The notes beneath the pieces were generated by a model. That model saw only the letters and a list, made by a program, of their open reading frames with translations, was not told where the DNA came from and did not search any database. Below, piece after piece: positions 13,801 to 27,545 of a DNA stretch of 64,000 nucleotides; position 1 is the first letter of the stretch, and every line of letters begins with the position of its first letter. The translations under genes and the position numbers were made by a program. The stretch comes from Acanthopleura granulata (taxonomy: Eukaryota > Mollusca > Polyplacophora > Chitonida > Chitonidae), in assembly GCA_016165875.1 (NCBI GenBank), contig JABBOT010000007.1, forward strand, positions 8,589,245 through 8,653,244. Direction: 5' to 3'.

Positions 13801-15230
13801 GAATCGTCTAGAGCGTTTTACATTTCAATATTTATTAAAGCATAGAAACCGCGTGGTAATAATTAAAATCGTCTGCAAAATATAATCTCCAAGGCGTTTT
13901 GAATGTTTAATCAGCCCGAGCATACACAAAAGTAACAGCCGTATTTTCTAGATTGAACGTTTCAGCTGCAATGTGTGACAACGTAGGGCTCGAAACCTAC
14001 GTTTGAACACCAGCCGTCGACCAAAGTGGGCGTTCGGGGTCAATAATTGTAAAACCAACTTCCAAAAACGACAATTGATCAAATTCACCAAAGAACTAAG
14101 AAAGTATATAAAATATAAAACCTTCCCCAGCTTAGGAAGAACCAGAGTATCAGGTGTTCCTGATTGCATCTATCAAATAAATAGACGCGGTGAAAATTTC
14201 CAGAATAATGAAAGCTATGCTGGGAAGAAATAAAACGGAGTTCAGATCAAGTGAGTGCAATGTATCTTGGATCGATTAGATATGTTTTGTGAACCGCCAG
14301 TTTATTTCTGCACACAGCAGACTCGCTTTTAATTTTTGGTTTATTGTCCAAAGATACTATGACATGGTTTGAAACTCGTGTTTATGGCATTATTTTGGGG
14401 ATCTGTTAGCGAAGCGAACAGGGTCCTATGGGGCATTTCTCAGGTGGTGAAAATTTGTAACCCATTTATCGAAGTAGTCCCACATTTAGAGTACTGCCGC
14501 GCTCTTCGAGCATCTCTGTCCTGTTTTCGTCTATATTTGGGCATGTAAGATTCATTAGAGCATTATCATTGTGTAGAACAGCATCACTAAGTGACGGAAG
14601 ACAGCTCAAATTATTTTTTGACAATAATATTTGGATCTTGCCTGCTGGCATTCTTTTGCTCCATGATGCAATATGTCAGCATTTAAAGTGACTCCGTCAG
14701 GCAAACATTAAAAAGAGTGTTTTTTGCGGGTAACCCTGGCTATCCGATAAATTCTTTCCTTTTCCTTAAGTCAAGCATCCCGGAGCTCGAAGCTCGGAGC
14801 TCGGGGCAGCTCAGATTTAGCGAAATTAGGCTCCACTTTGCAGCTATACTCTCGTTAGAGCAAGAAGAAAAGGCTTTTTCCAGCAGTACATACTACTCAT
14901 CGTATTCTTCTCACCTTGTGAGTGTTGGCCTTATTGATCTAAGAATAGCATTCATTATGTGTAGTTTGGGGAAGGGATGCCATGGGGCTGGAGGTCAACT
15001 AAAACCGTTTGACCTTTATAACATAAACATAAGCCAAGATGCATTTGTGTACAAATCTCTGCGAGCAGCTCTTGGCGACATTTGAAGATTCAATATAGTT
15101 TGTGGAATTCGTCAATCACAGCGGAGATCAGTGGTTCTCAGTGATAAAAATAATCGTTTTGTCCATATGTATACTGTAGATATAGGAGGGGAGTGCAGTT
15201 TCGTACACAGCCAGATCGGCCAGTTACACA
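10801..15230. other. No gene recognised
   Basis: ORFs up to 122 codons occur (for example 14717-15085 plus and 12857-13171 minus), but none shows a domain, a convincing splice context or a coding composition distinct from its surroundings. No repeat family of this window was seen. Confidence 0.45.
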
Positions 15231-15665
15231 TTAACCCTTTATGCACCACGGACTCAGGGTCAGATGGTTTGTAAACGAAAGACGTCATATGGCGCGCTGC
15301 CAAGGCTGGGGCAATTCATCGCGCTGACGGCATCTGATGCGTTCCAAGCTGTTATTATTGTAAGACATTGGTCATATATATTTAAACTGAACCAAGGCTA
15401 AATCATAATTGTATTGAATTTGGAAACAACATGAAAGGTTTTAATAAATAATAGAAAAACAATCGCAGAAACGAATACCATTCCAGATTCACCAGAAAGA
15501 CATACATTACTGTTTAACCTTGAAACAGTAAGTGAAAATAAAATGAATCAAAAAAATCCTGAGTTTATATATATTTTTTCTTCTCACAGGTCTCCTTCCT
15601 CCCTCCCCTTTCTTTCTCTGTGCTGAATGTGCTTTACAAACAATCTGAACACCGTAAAGGGTTAA
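15231..15665. mobile_element. piggyBac-like MITE with TTAA target duplication
   Basis: TTAA at 15231-15234 and 15662-15665 flank a 427-bp segment starting CCCTTTA and ending TAAAGGG. Inverted CCCTTT-type termini with TTAA duplication are the hallmark of piggyBac-type transposons. The inside has no transposase ORF, so it would be non-autonomous. The termini are only 7 perfect bases, so chance is possible. Confidence 0.45.
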
Positions 15666-18600
15666 TCGGAAAGTTCGCAACTATGACCGTATTCTTCGTT
15701 ATTTAAATGGAGTTTCCGAACTGGCTATGTAGAGTAAGTCCGTCCGTCGGGGCGTGGAAAACGCTATCCATTTAATCTATTACCACCACCATCACCAGAG
15801 AGAGGAAGTGATGTGTTGTGATGCCTTACTGAAATGGTAGGTCTATATGTAAAAAAAAAAAAAACAACAGACAAACAAACAAAGAAAAGAATAAACACTC
15901 CTGCACTTACATATATAAATGAGTTCAGAGTTTAACCGTTAAATAAAATGAGTTAGGCTTTCTTGTATATTGGTGATAGTAAGTAGAGATTTAATCAGCG
16001 ACTGTGACCCTGAGCCCGACTATAAGCTGGTGTAATTACAGATAAGCTCGGAACCCCCGTATTGAACTTACACATAGCTACGGCTGTCTTTGTTGAGATC
16101 TGGACTTCAAAATTTTGGCAGACTTTATTCGGAACGCTGTTACAATTTTGCATTGAGTTGAAACTAACTACACAACTTTACTATAACGGTTATCAGATCT
16201 AATTTGAGTTTCTGATCATTTCGTCACTCAAACTTATGTATGCTTTGTCCATTTTGTAGGAAAAAATACCTGTTCTGTTGTAGATACAGGCCCAGCTATA
16301 GGTCTGATCGCTCGAGTCAACAGGAAACATGTATTGCTTTCATAATGCTTCGAGAATGCTTGTATTTCCGTACAATTGGCAAGACAGAATTTTAAACAAC
16401 CTCAACCGCCCTTGAGGCCATTTTATGCCGTACGATCCTGCAATTGCACTATAAAAAAACAGATTCCTTTTGAACCTTCAGGTTCTCGTTTTTGAATGTG
16501 AACATAACGCAAAAGGAAGAACAGTATTTTTAACAACGTTTTTACGTGCGTATGATTTGACAAAAGGTAAAGTGAAATGTCCCATCACGAAAGAAAAATT
16601 TCTTCATCTAATATAGTGTAACGATAGAAATCTGGTGCATTCTGGTATCTAATTCAATGGTTAAAATTTTACTGCTATTAACGGGCTTTCTGCAAAGCCC
16701 TGGAAGTACGTGATATATCCCATGATCCAAACACCAAAGTACCACCCAATTTCACAACGGAACCAAGTAAGTACTCTATTTGTACCATCACGGAGAGCCC
16801 TTCGTGGGTGTTTTTTTATCTCTTCTTACAGGTATTCGTTTGTAGCTTTTTAGACTCCATAGGCTTATGCCAAGGGGTAAATTGAATATCATGTGCGCCC
16901 TGGGAAAACACGAAAGAAATCAGTCCAACACCATTCGCTTGAAAGACAACTGTGTAATGTCGTAAAGTGTACTGCATTGTACACGATAACTAACCAGATG
17001 CATGTCTCGTAGGCTTGTGTGACTAGAATCCACAGAATAAGCTTACGTTGGCCCTGTTCAGCCAGTACTGACTCTTATCAAGTGCTTAAACCCACGGACA
17101 CAACACAAACTGGACACACTTTTTAGAAATAATTTTTGCAACAAAAGTAAAATGTGCAGTTTTTCAAATTTCAAAACATTTGCAAGTTCCTGTTTAGATA
17201 CACACAACTGTTAAAGGAATACAAAATGTCAAAAGCCAGTTATAAATTGGACTTTCTACATGAGGGTACCATCAAAGTCACGTATATACCAGTCGTCAGA
17301 CGTGTATGTTCAAGATTCCTTGACAGGCACTCACATGCCAGTGGTCAATCGCTGATGGATTTTCACTGTTCTGTAATGGACATTCACGAAGTCCACACAG
17401 AACTTAAAACTGTCTCCTCAAGTCCCGTTTAACATTTGAATAAATGTGAAAGGCCTTTGTTACCTAAGCTTTAAGCCATGATATACTTCTTACTATTATT
17501 TATTGTTAATGGTGAAACCTACGTAAAAATCTGAGGTAGAAAACGGGAACACTTGTGTTGTACTAGTACATGGTCATATATCTGTCTGCTGTTGAATACC
17601 CGAACCAAGCGTTTGGCGACTTCATTTCCAGTCATTGGAAATATCTGGCGTCACATGTGCACATTAGTGACATGGAACGATCACATGTTCAATGGTAACA
17701 GCTGTTGCCGAATGTTTGACATGCATTTTGTTTTTTCTATATTTTCTGTACCATTATCTCTCTGTCCATGTGTTTTTATGTTAACTTACTGTCCAACATA
17801 CATGTCGTTCACATGACTGAATAAAGAATCAAGTACGTTTCAGTTTTCATGATGCGGAATTTTTTTCAGTTAATTCATGGCTTTTATATGGATCCAGTTT
17901 TAAATATGTACAAAAAAAACATAGGTCTTGGCAGTGCGGCTGATTAAATCAGTTCCTTTATCAAGTAAATGAATGCAATACAAGTTTATCTGTGTTATGA
18001 AACTGCCTCTTGATTAAGTGGGTCAAGTTTTCAAACGTTAAACTGGCGCCTTACGTAACCGCAGTATAGCCGGGAAACATTTGACTTTAGCTCAGTTGAC
18101 TAGAATTAGAATGCATTATACAGTAGCGCTGGCTGTAGATTACCATCTGGACCTATTACGAGAGCCCTAGTACATGGTAATCCAATTGGCGGCGATTGTC
18201 ATTGGCCTCATCTTCGTCACGTCTAGACCAATTCTATCGATTCCTTATAAATCTGTAATCTCAGCGGGATTGGGCTTTCCAGTTCAATGCCCACGTCAAG
18301 CCTCCTGATCGACCCAATCTGCAAGTTTCCAACGCTGCTTGTAGATGCTTTCTTTTCCTTTTTCTTGGCATAAATCTGGAGCTCATAAAGGTTTATAACT
18401 GGGATGTCATTTGAGAATAAAGCAGCATGCTATTTTTTGTAACGACTACCCACGTAGCTACATTACGCGGGAAAATATGACGACGTCACTGATATTGCCC
18501 GGTGGTTGGATGATTGTAAAAATCCTATTTTGTCACAACAGAGTTAGCTATATCGACCAAATTTAAACAAACAACATATTGTTTTAGTTGAATTTAGTCT

Positions 18601-21133
18601 TCATCTGCGTACACTGAAAGGAGCCGTGAAGTTTGTACGGAGAGTGCGATGGCCTTTCTCAGATTGCTTCTGGTCAAGTAATTCTGTTGTTTATGCTCCG
18701 CCTGACATGATAGAAAGAAGGCTCACAAAGTAACTAAGTTGAAATTGTTCATATATATTTTTGCTTATTTTCGTGATTTCGTGAAATGTGTTTGGAGATT
18801 TGTTTGGAAAGTTTGGTGATACCAAGTACGGTGAATGTTCCCAGAAATAATATTTTATGACATTTATTTGTTTCCAAACATGAACTTTTTGGACTAAATT
18901 TTAGGTCAATTACAACATGTGATGTTGTAGTTTCTGACTACGAGGCTACATGTAACAATGTTGTTTATCAATAAATTAAAGTGATCCGTCAAAGTCTTGA
19001 ATCTCACTCCCACGCATGAGAGCGTTTTCTCTAAGATAAGCCAGGTGGTTTGTGTTTCGTGAACACAAATGCCTAAACCAGAATTTCTGCGATTTTTATC
19101 ACCGAGCATTTATGGATATAACCTAATATGACGCCGATCTCTGTTCCACAAGAGATACTGATCACTTCCACGGGGGGCTACGGCATTGTTGGTAAATCTA
19201 ATCATCTCAAAACCCGACGTCGTCGAATCACTCATGAGCTTGGAAATTTTTGCGCACGGAGTCACGATAACGGGAAATAAATTGTGTTCGAAGGCCAGAT
19301 GTCCCAAGAATTACCAGTTCATTTTTTCTGTCATTGTGGGATAGGGCTTTTATAACGATAGTCAAAATTGCATATAATCTTTAACAACTCTGGGTTGCGT
19401 GAATTTTTCACCGATGATAGATGTTTTATTCTGTGCGGTCATCGGCTGCACAAAACCTGCTGTTTTTTTTTTTCTCTTTTTTTTGGAAGTTGTAGGACAG
19501 GTAGCTTCAGTATCTAATGAAACGACACAAGAAATATGACAACCAGGCCCATTTCTTCAAGGAACTCGTAGATATCGGAAGCCTTTGTGAACGCCACATA
19601 TCGGGAATTCAAGTAAACTTCTGAGTATAATTTCGTTCTAATATTCAAATTAAGGCATCGTGCACAATTGTACAATGCTTTCGGACGATTACTGACATCA
19701 TCTCTCGGATGGCCATGAATGCTGCGCAAGTCAGTCTTGGTTAAACCACTCCATTGCCTAAATCAGCGTATAAAGAAGATATTGTAACGGACTTTTTTAT
19801 TCGTTATTATTCGAATAACTGACATCGTTCTAGTACGACATATACCAGTCAAATCTCGGATGACGTGCTGAAAATATTGCAAGTAGGATTTGGCACCATA
19901 TTTGTTTCCCATTATTCATGTAGGCCTGACGAATTTGGAGTTAATTTCAAGTTCGTTGTTTCAGTTTAGTTATTTATTTGATAGTTATTTTACGCCATAT
20001 TAATCCAGTAACGGATGTCGTGCCAGCACCTGTTTAGATATTCACATCTCAAATTGTCTGCTGGACGTATTGTATTTAGCACCTGATTTGTTATTTGATT
20101 TCATATCTCCAGAAACGTCCAGTCTTGCATACAGTGAATATGGTACAGATGATTAAAAACGAATTCTGTGTGCCGCAGGGTACCTATCATAAATATATTA
20201 CATCATACATGCCAGAATGGAACGTTAGCCTTTATACACAGACCTTTCTTGTGTTCCGCCCATATTCCTGGTCATAACCAATATCAGACAGGGTGTGGGT
20301 TTAAACATGGCCTTAATAGATAGGGAATTTCTAAATTACTCAATTAACTCGTGGTACTGGGGGAGGCAAAATGGACGCAGTAACTCTCGTGGGGACACTT
20401 AAACAGCTTTAGGTTCGCTGTAAATCAGTGTCCAGTTCAGACATCCCTGATTGAGCAAAGCCATCTTTAGTTCACTGCCACCTTTCAGGCTGAAGCAGTT
20501 GCGGCTTTACGTCGGAAGGTTTTACAAATAACCAAAACCGTGTGGGAGGGGTGGGGGAGGGGGAGGGGGTTACCATAATAAACCTTACTCTGTCATTACA
20601 AATGAGTTCAGTTAACAAAAACTTTACATGAGTATGTAATGCAGAGTGGGGCCTAAAGGCTATCGGGTCAGTTTTAAGGAGATTTTCACACATAATTACA
20701 ACTCAGGCAACCATAATTGACAAAAAAAAACTGTGAGGTCTCCTGGGTGAAAAGGATCTAAAATCTTAAGGGCAGCTTAGTGTATGAGGCCACCAACGAG
20801 ATTTTACTTGGTGGGCCATTGTGTATATTTGGCCTTTACCGTTTAAAACATATACAAATTTTGTTCTAGTCGATCGCCCTTGAAGTGTCACCAATTATGA
20901 CAGCAGACTGTTTGACAGCGTTCCTTAAACTGCTGTAGTTAAATCTTTAAAAATAGATGTATTTGATGCATACATTGATAATATGTTTGAAATATTTTTA
21001 GCTTTAGTTTTATCTTTTAGTTTTGTCTTCCTGTGTATATTTTCGTTGATTATCAATGTCTGCTTACTGTTTGCTGTACTGTTAGATGCCATTATTCTGG
21101 CTTCGAAAGACTTTCTTGGATTACCTCCATAAT
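15666..21133. other. No gene recognised; one G-rich tract
   Basis: No exon or repeat copy could be supported. 20544-20569 on the plus strand consists of G-runs (GGGAGGGGTGGGGGAGGGGG), a possible G-quadruplex. Confidence 0.45.
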
Positions 21134-21245
21134 GGGTTCCTGCATGGCCGAGGGGATTACTGCCCTGGTGCAGCGTAACGGCCCAGGTCGAGGTGCTTCT
21201 CATCAGTGCAGTCGCTGTGAGTTCAATCCCAGTGGCCGATCACGC
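21134..21245 (+). repeat. SINE head only (tRNA-like part)
   Basis: GCATGGCCGAGGGGATTACT, then GTGCAGCGTAACGG and GCTGTGAGTTCAATCCCAG, the last containing a good B box (GTTCAATCC). The body and tail are missing. Confidence 0.65.
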
Positions 21246-22639
21246 AAAGATATTCCATAATCGCATACATACTCATGAAACATAGCAGTTTATTGCATGA
21301 TCTAGGGCTGCAAAGGGTTCCTCTTCTTGTAGTAGCGCCAACGTCAACAATCAACTCTTTGGAGACAAGGAAAGAAAGCCCATTATTTTCTTTGGGCTCA
21401 ACAAATAGTCCGACATCTTTGACTAGAAGCGAAATAATTGCAGAGATGTGTAAATAATCCGATCGATTAACAGAGCGTAAAACATGGAACGTTAAGATAA
21501 CAATTGGTATTTTTTTGCTGTGCAATTTCGACCTCAAAGCTTTGATGTTAGCCTAAGACGTTCCGCCTTTGAAAACACCAGAAACGTAATTAATTAACAA
21601 AGTCGTTAATTTCCATTACCAACCCTTTGAATCTATAATCACTCAGCGCCATTTTAAGTAAACAAAATATAAAGTACAAACGCAACTAAGGAAAAAAAAT
21701 GTTTGCTGACTAATACACTGAACGACTTGCTGATTAGCACGTTCAACACTTTTGTCAATTGAATTGATTTTCTGACCTTACGTCTCTTTTATTGTTTGTG
21801 TGGGGTGAAAAGACTTCAGCGGCACTGTTGAAAATTGAATTACTTACACTTGGGTAGAAGCCCTGCCGAAATTGCCGAGTAGAAATTGCCAGTGATGCGA
21901 CGTTCCCACTAGACAGATGAAAATGTTGCTTCCATAATATGGATGAAAATGTAATTTAAGCCTCGTGGGTGATTTTACTGACCTATTACCACTCTGGTGA
22001 AACCTTATCTCAGTCAAACAGCGTAATTTGTAACGGTGGCTTTCAGGAACAATTAAATTTCAACACTACAGTTACTGTATCGTTAAACTATAAATATTAG
22101 GGGCAACTAGACTTTCCCAAGAATTACAAAGCAAGAGATAACTTAGTTAAACTAACCGGACATTTTGGATATTAAAGAACACATTAATCCGGGGCCCGTT
22201 TTACAAATCTGTCACACCAGTTTATGGTCATGGAACTTACGCCAGGCGCAATATGCGAGGACTTCGTAAAGCAGGGTCCAGTTTGTAGAATTAAGTGAGC
22301 TGTTTCAAATGTATACGTAGGTGTTAGTTCAGAAAGATTAAAACCATTTTATCTGATGCAATTTTAACCTTGCACTGACCACTGACCATTCCTTAGTAGG
22401 ATACCCGAAATGTTTTCACAAGCACGAATGCAGGAAACCAAAGTAAAACCCCAGACCCTTGGAATGTTACTGATTAACTTGTCCAGATATTACAGGCAAT
22501 GCTAGAGTAAGGTCATATTGGTGATCTTCGACGAGAGAATCGCGTAAAACGGCAGAATAACTGAATCTAGTCATTCCTTGCCCAGTTCCGGACTTGAGCC
22601 CGCGTTCACTCACTCCGCTTATATGGTACATGTTACACC

Positions 22640-23105
22640 GAGGAAAATTTCCCACGAAAGGAAAATTCTACTCGAAAATGAAATTGTGGCCAGTGAAAAC
22701 AGCATAAAAACTGTGTCTAAAGACATTAATTTCTTTTCCACCAAATTAATCGCGGTCAAATGTTTTGATTGTTCGCTGGACTTTATGAGCCATGTTGAAC
22801 AGGATGAGGTGAAATGACGTCATACACTCCTATTAGCTGCTAATTAGCCTCTCATTGTTATATTTCCACAGTAAATACAGACACAGGTGTACATTTGTGT
22901 ACACACTACATGCATATCCGTGTAGAAACATATAATAATCAGAGGCTGTTTAGCAGCTAATGGGAATGTATGATGTCATTGTTCTTCAGCCTGTCCAATA
23001 TGCTCCAAAAAGTCCACCATATAACCAAAAGCTATTTTCCGTTACAGTTTTATATGCTCTCCTTGCTCATCACAATTTCATTTTTGAGTGCTTTTTCACT
23101 TTAAC
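22640..23105. repeat. Foldback element related to family F1
   Basis: Inverted arms. ATGACGTCATACACTCCTAT near 22811 pairs with ATGGGAATGTATGATGTCAT near 22958; further out, AAAATGAAATTGTG on the left pairs with CACAATTTCATTTTTGAG on the right. The left arm carries GCGGTCAAATGTTTTGATTG as in F1. The central loop is about 50 bases. Non-coding. Confidence 0.65.
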
Positions 23106-24657
23106 TTGCAGTTCTGTGGTATAACATGTTCGGGCAGTCTACACCAGTTGCCTCCTCTCATGTTTAAATCAATGATCCCCGAGTATGGCGTTGAACAGGA
23201 ATTAGATAAATGGATATATCATTTTCACACCATTACAGAAACATCTCAGTATCTCTATCTATCTCCTCGTCGGATGTGTATCAAATGCTTTAATGTAAAC
23301 CCACAAAAGTTTACATTGCCGAAGATTTTCCATGTCCTACACCAACAAACATTGTTTCAAAGCAACAGCGTCAAATGATTCTTATTGTGCGAAGGCCATG
23401 CTCGAGCTTGAGCTCAAAGAATACCCGCCTCCTCTAAACCAACGCATACACCTTATTCATATCTCGTGAATACATTACATGTACCTCTACCCTATAGGAC
23501 ACTATCTCCAACTCGGGACATGCCATCCTTACTATATGAAACAAGGCAAAAAATGTTACACCAACCAGCCACATAAACATACGTGAAGACTTTGAAAGAC
23601 TGAAAACGAAATAGTAAAAAGCAAATGTACTGCCTCTGTTAATTGATGTACTATATATGCTGCATGCTTTCGGAAACCCGAAGGTATATAAAAAAATCTT
23701 TTGAGAAAAGTTTTCCATAAACTCTATAAATACCCCCTTCTTATCATACGCTTAAAAAGGAGGCATGCATCGTACAGTAATAAGCGCTCTTGCACTACAA
23801 CCAAAAACACCTTTGTTAGAATGTCAGATAACAATGTATCAAAGAACATGGCGTTTCAATGATATGTAAGCTTCTCTCTCTGTATATATAAATCAAATCA
23901 TACTACAGGCTTTAAAGACATGTAAAGAACACAATAGTACGACACGTGGCACACATAAAATGAGCTGAAGTAACACCGACGAGGATAATACGAAACAAAC
24001 AGCTGACAAAGTTGATGTTCTTCCTAATTAAATTGAAAATATCAGAGAACACAAAACAGGTCAGGTGGGTGTACAAATGCTACCAAGTTTGAGGATGAAA
24101 CAAAATATGCTGAAGGGAATTGCCTTCTATTTCTGGCTTTCTTCGTATTTGACGACACGTAAGACCCTTTGATACTTAATTCTTTGGAATAGAAAGAAAA
24201 TAATGCAACGACAAGAAGCAGTCACTTTGTTTAAAACAGGAATCTTCTTTAACATGATGGATAGTTTCGTTGCAAGATTGCTCGTCTGTTTAAACTTTTA
24301 ATCTCGACTGTGCATGTGAAATTACACTATGGTTTGGTATTGTTAACTGTGTAAATGGGAGAAAGAGAAATTTTAATATCGATAGGAATAGACTTGCCAA
24401 GCTGGTGAAGATTAAATTTCTTTGAAACCTTAAGTTCATTCAGCATTCAGACTCCGTTATATGGATTTTATATATACTGCAATAGTAAAGATGTAGTTCA
24501 GGGATCTATATCTTTGTCCATAGATATTTTATGCTTGAAGATTTAATTATATTAAACAATGAAACTTTGTAAGGAGATTTTAAGAACTGACTCGTAGTAA
24601 ACCAAAATAATTCATAGGATTAATTACCTGTTGTTACTTGTATTACTTCACAATCAT

Positions 24658-24792
24658 TGGTACGTGGAAAGGTCTGCCAGCAATCTGCGGATGGTCGTGG
24701 GTTTCCCTTGGGTTTCCTCCCACCATAATGATGGCCTCCGTCGTAGTGACATATTCTTGAGTAAGGCTTTAAACACCAGTCAAATAAATAAG
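24658..24792 (+). repeat. SINE, 5' truncated (body and tail)
   Basis: TACGTGGAAAGGTCTGCCAG, TTTCCTCCCACCATAATGAT, ATATTCTTGAGTAAGG and a CAAATAAATAAG tail. Confidence 0.7.
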
Positions 24793-25214
24793 TGCATAGT
24801 AAATTTAAGAAATAATCACTTGCTCGCATAACAACAATATGCCTGTGTGACATTTATGAGCCCAATATCTGGATATTTGTCTTTTTAATGTGCAGTAGAA
24901 TAAAGTTTTACAATCTGATACTTACTTTCTGACAGTAGTACAAAACTTATCTAAGCATAAATACATTCCCGGACTGTTTTGCAATCTCAAATCCAGCAAA
25001 CCTACGCGGTGATGAATCATTTGTTAGAGCTATGAACATATGAACTATATTAAATACTTGTGAATTTAGCCACCACTCAAACTTACACAAGTTGGTCAAC
25101 CGAAAGAAATGGCCTACCTAAGCTGATGATGGGTTTCATAAGAAGGTATACTTACGGGTACGTCAGTGGTATGATGGTTAATGCTCTTAAGGAAATATTT
25201 ATAGCACATAAGAT

Positions 25215-25442
25215 TAATTTATTATTTATTTATTTCATTGCTGGTACGCGCCGTACTCAAGATTATTTCACTCAAACGACGGTGGTCAGAACTCCGAGGG
25301 TTGCTGGCAGACCTTCCAACCTAATACAGGATGGGAACCCACCGTGAGGTGGAATATAACTGACTGCGACCGCATTCGTGAGAGGCTGCTAGGCTATTAC
25401 CCTGCACTAGTGCACTATCCCCCTCAACATAGGAGGCCTCCA
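25215..25442 (-). repeat. SINE, near full length, diverged
   Basis: Read on the minus strand it runs from GGAGGCCTCC through the tRNA-like head, GGTCTGCCAGCAACCCTCGG and CTTGAGTACGGCG to an A/T-rich AAATAAATAA tail at 25215. Confidence 0.65.
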
Positions 25443-25859
25443 AAGAAAAGCAATTCATATTCATGTTATTCGCATGTGGAAAATGCGGGAGATACCCTAC
25501 TCAAATTGTGATTTGCGTTTCATTTGAGTTGATTAAGCTCCACAAAGCTAGAGTATTCGTATAGTGATACTAAGCGTTTGCTTCTCTGGTTAATCGTCAT
25601 GGAGTTGATTCGTTTCACCGTATGCCTCCTGTGGTAGCAACTGGCTACGTGCAGTTACGTTCAGTAGACTTTTACAAAACTCACCGGCTCACACACTTAT
25701 AAACATCGTCAGCAAAAACTACAAGCTAATGCCGTTGGCGATCGTAAAAAAAACGTTAGCATACGATGTTTTATGGACGACTCCCGTTTCTATCGGGTTA
25801 ACTGTTAGCTTTTAGCTCTAATGCTCTAAGACCAGAAGAGGTTACATATTGGCAAGTTG

Positions 25860-26450
25860 CCCAGCGTTCGTCTGTCCGTCTCTATGTCCGGCGTCTATAA
25901 GCTTTCTCTTCTAAACGCTACTCCTAAAGTTTTTGCCCGATTTCAACCAAGCCTTGGTATAGACGACCTCACGATACATAATTCGTTGTATCAGTTTCGA
26001 TGATCGGTTGTCCTTCAATCTGTTTGTTTATACAGAATACGTTGACATTTTCAATATGCTACACTTCCTACAGTTTTTCTCCGATTTCAACGAAACGTAG
26101 CTCAAAATTAATTTAGACTAAATCGAGATATATTTTGATGATTGGTTGTCCGTCTGTCTGTCTGTTTATGCAGTATATATTAACATAGATACACGCATCT
26201 TTCAGAATTCTGCTCTTCCTGCAGTTTTTGAGTGATTTCAACAAAACTTGGTTTGAGTGTAGATTACATCAAAATACATAAAGTGTAGTATATATTTTGC
26301 ATTTCGATGATCGCTTGTTCATCTGTCTGTTCATCTAGCATATATTAACATTTCTTTCAAAATGCTGTTACTATTACAGTTTTTGTCCAGTTTCAACAAA
26401 ACTTGGTATAAGTGAATGAAGACACATATTTCGTAATATTCATGATTGAT
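25860..26450 (+). repeat. Satellite-like tandem repeat, ~150-bp unit, four units
   Basis: The phrase TTTTTGnnnGATTTCAACnAA, followed by a GTCTGTCTGTNNAT segment, recurs with its TTTCAAC core at 25941, 26085, 26236 and 26391 (spacings 144, 151, 155). The same unit appears inverted at about 63150-63440. Non-coding. Confidence 0.75.
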
Positions 26451-26567
26451 CCATAATAAATTTGTCACAAGCAGTAGAGCTACGGTCTCATCAAGGACTC
26501 TGATTGTACCCACTCTGAAAAGGGAGAGTGATATTCATTTTGGATGTTTTATCCATGACACTCAGAA

Positions 26568-26570
<3 letters not shown>

Positions 26571-26657
<87 letters not shown>

Positions 26658-26700
26658 TGTATGTGTGTCTGTGTGTCTGTGTGTCTGTGTATCTGTGGTG
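26571..26700 (+). repeat. (AT)n(GT)n compound microsatellite
   Basis: Roughly 18 AT repeats pass directly into about 23 GT repeats, then a degenerate GTGTCT/GTGTAT portion to 26700. ORFs rich in HTHT, VCVC or YIYI here are artefacts. Confidence 0.97.
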
Positions 26701-27420
26701 GAAACCGGAGTGCCCAGGGAAAACCACGGATCTTTGGTAAGTAATAGACCATCTTTGCCACGTGTGACGTACAGACATGCACATCAAACTGGTGAAAGAC
26801 AGCTGATCTTGAACCAATGTTAAACTGAGCAACCGTCGTCGACACCACAAGCAGTTAGATCGGAGAACTCAGCAAATTCCCTGACCAAGGATGGCTTTGA
26901 AAGCCTTCTCGTGAAAGGTGGACGTTGAGTTTAGGCAAGGTAGATTTTGGAGGAGTTGATAAAAGTGTACAAGTGTTTTTTAACGACACGCTTAACGACA
27001 CGAACACCACAGGGTCATGTTCTAACTCGATGTATTAATCAAAGATATTTAGTAAAATTAAATGATGGGTTTCTAAGATTGGTATTAGCCACACAGTAAT
27101 GAGACTATATGCCGCTCCCTATAATCTTCCAATTTGATTGTTAACGCTTTACGGACGTGATCATTCACGATTCCAGAGTTTACAGGTATGCGTTAATATG
27201 TCGAAAATTAAATTTATACTTGACAATACTGGTGTAGCAAATACCCCATCAACCCCAGTTTTCCTGGTCAATGTACATGTAATTATTTACTTGGATATCG
27301 GATGACTTTTCAACCTTCAGTCAATGACGCTGTGGACATAAAAGACACAAGTGTCTTTGCCAATTTAAGTTCTCTGTGAATGTTATGAATTACGTAACCA
27401 TAATACTTTGATCCTAGGTT

Positions 27421-27545
27421 ACCCCCGAGCTATGCCAGGTTTTTTCGGTCTGTAATGCCCACCGCTGTTGTACAAAAAATGTTTGTGTTCTCATAAGAAT
27501 CATGAGGCATAAAACGGCAAATAAATAAATAAATAAATAATTAAG
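27421..27545 (+). repeat. Highly diverged SINE tail
   Basis: CCCCCGAGCTATGCCAGGTT, a degenerate middle, then ATAAAACGGCAAATAAATAA keeps the order of the SINE body and tail. A weaker match than the other copies. Confidence 0.4.

Noticed and set aside
14717..15085. 122-codon plus-strand ORF
   Set aside because: No recognisable domain, low-complexity serine and leucine patches, no splice or promoter context, and length is attainable by chance.
26446..26850. Several overlapping ORFs of 70-125 codons rich in YIYI, VCVC or HTHT
   Set aside because: They are translations of the (AT)n(GT)n microsatellite on both strands.
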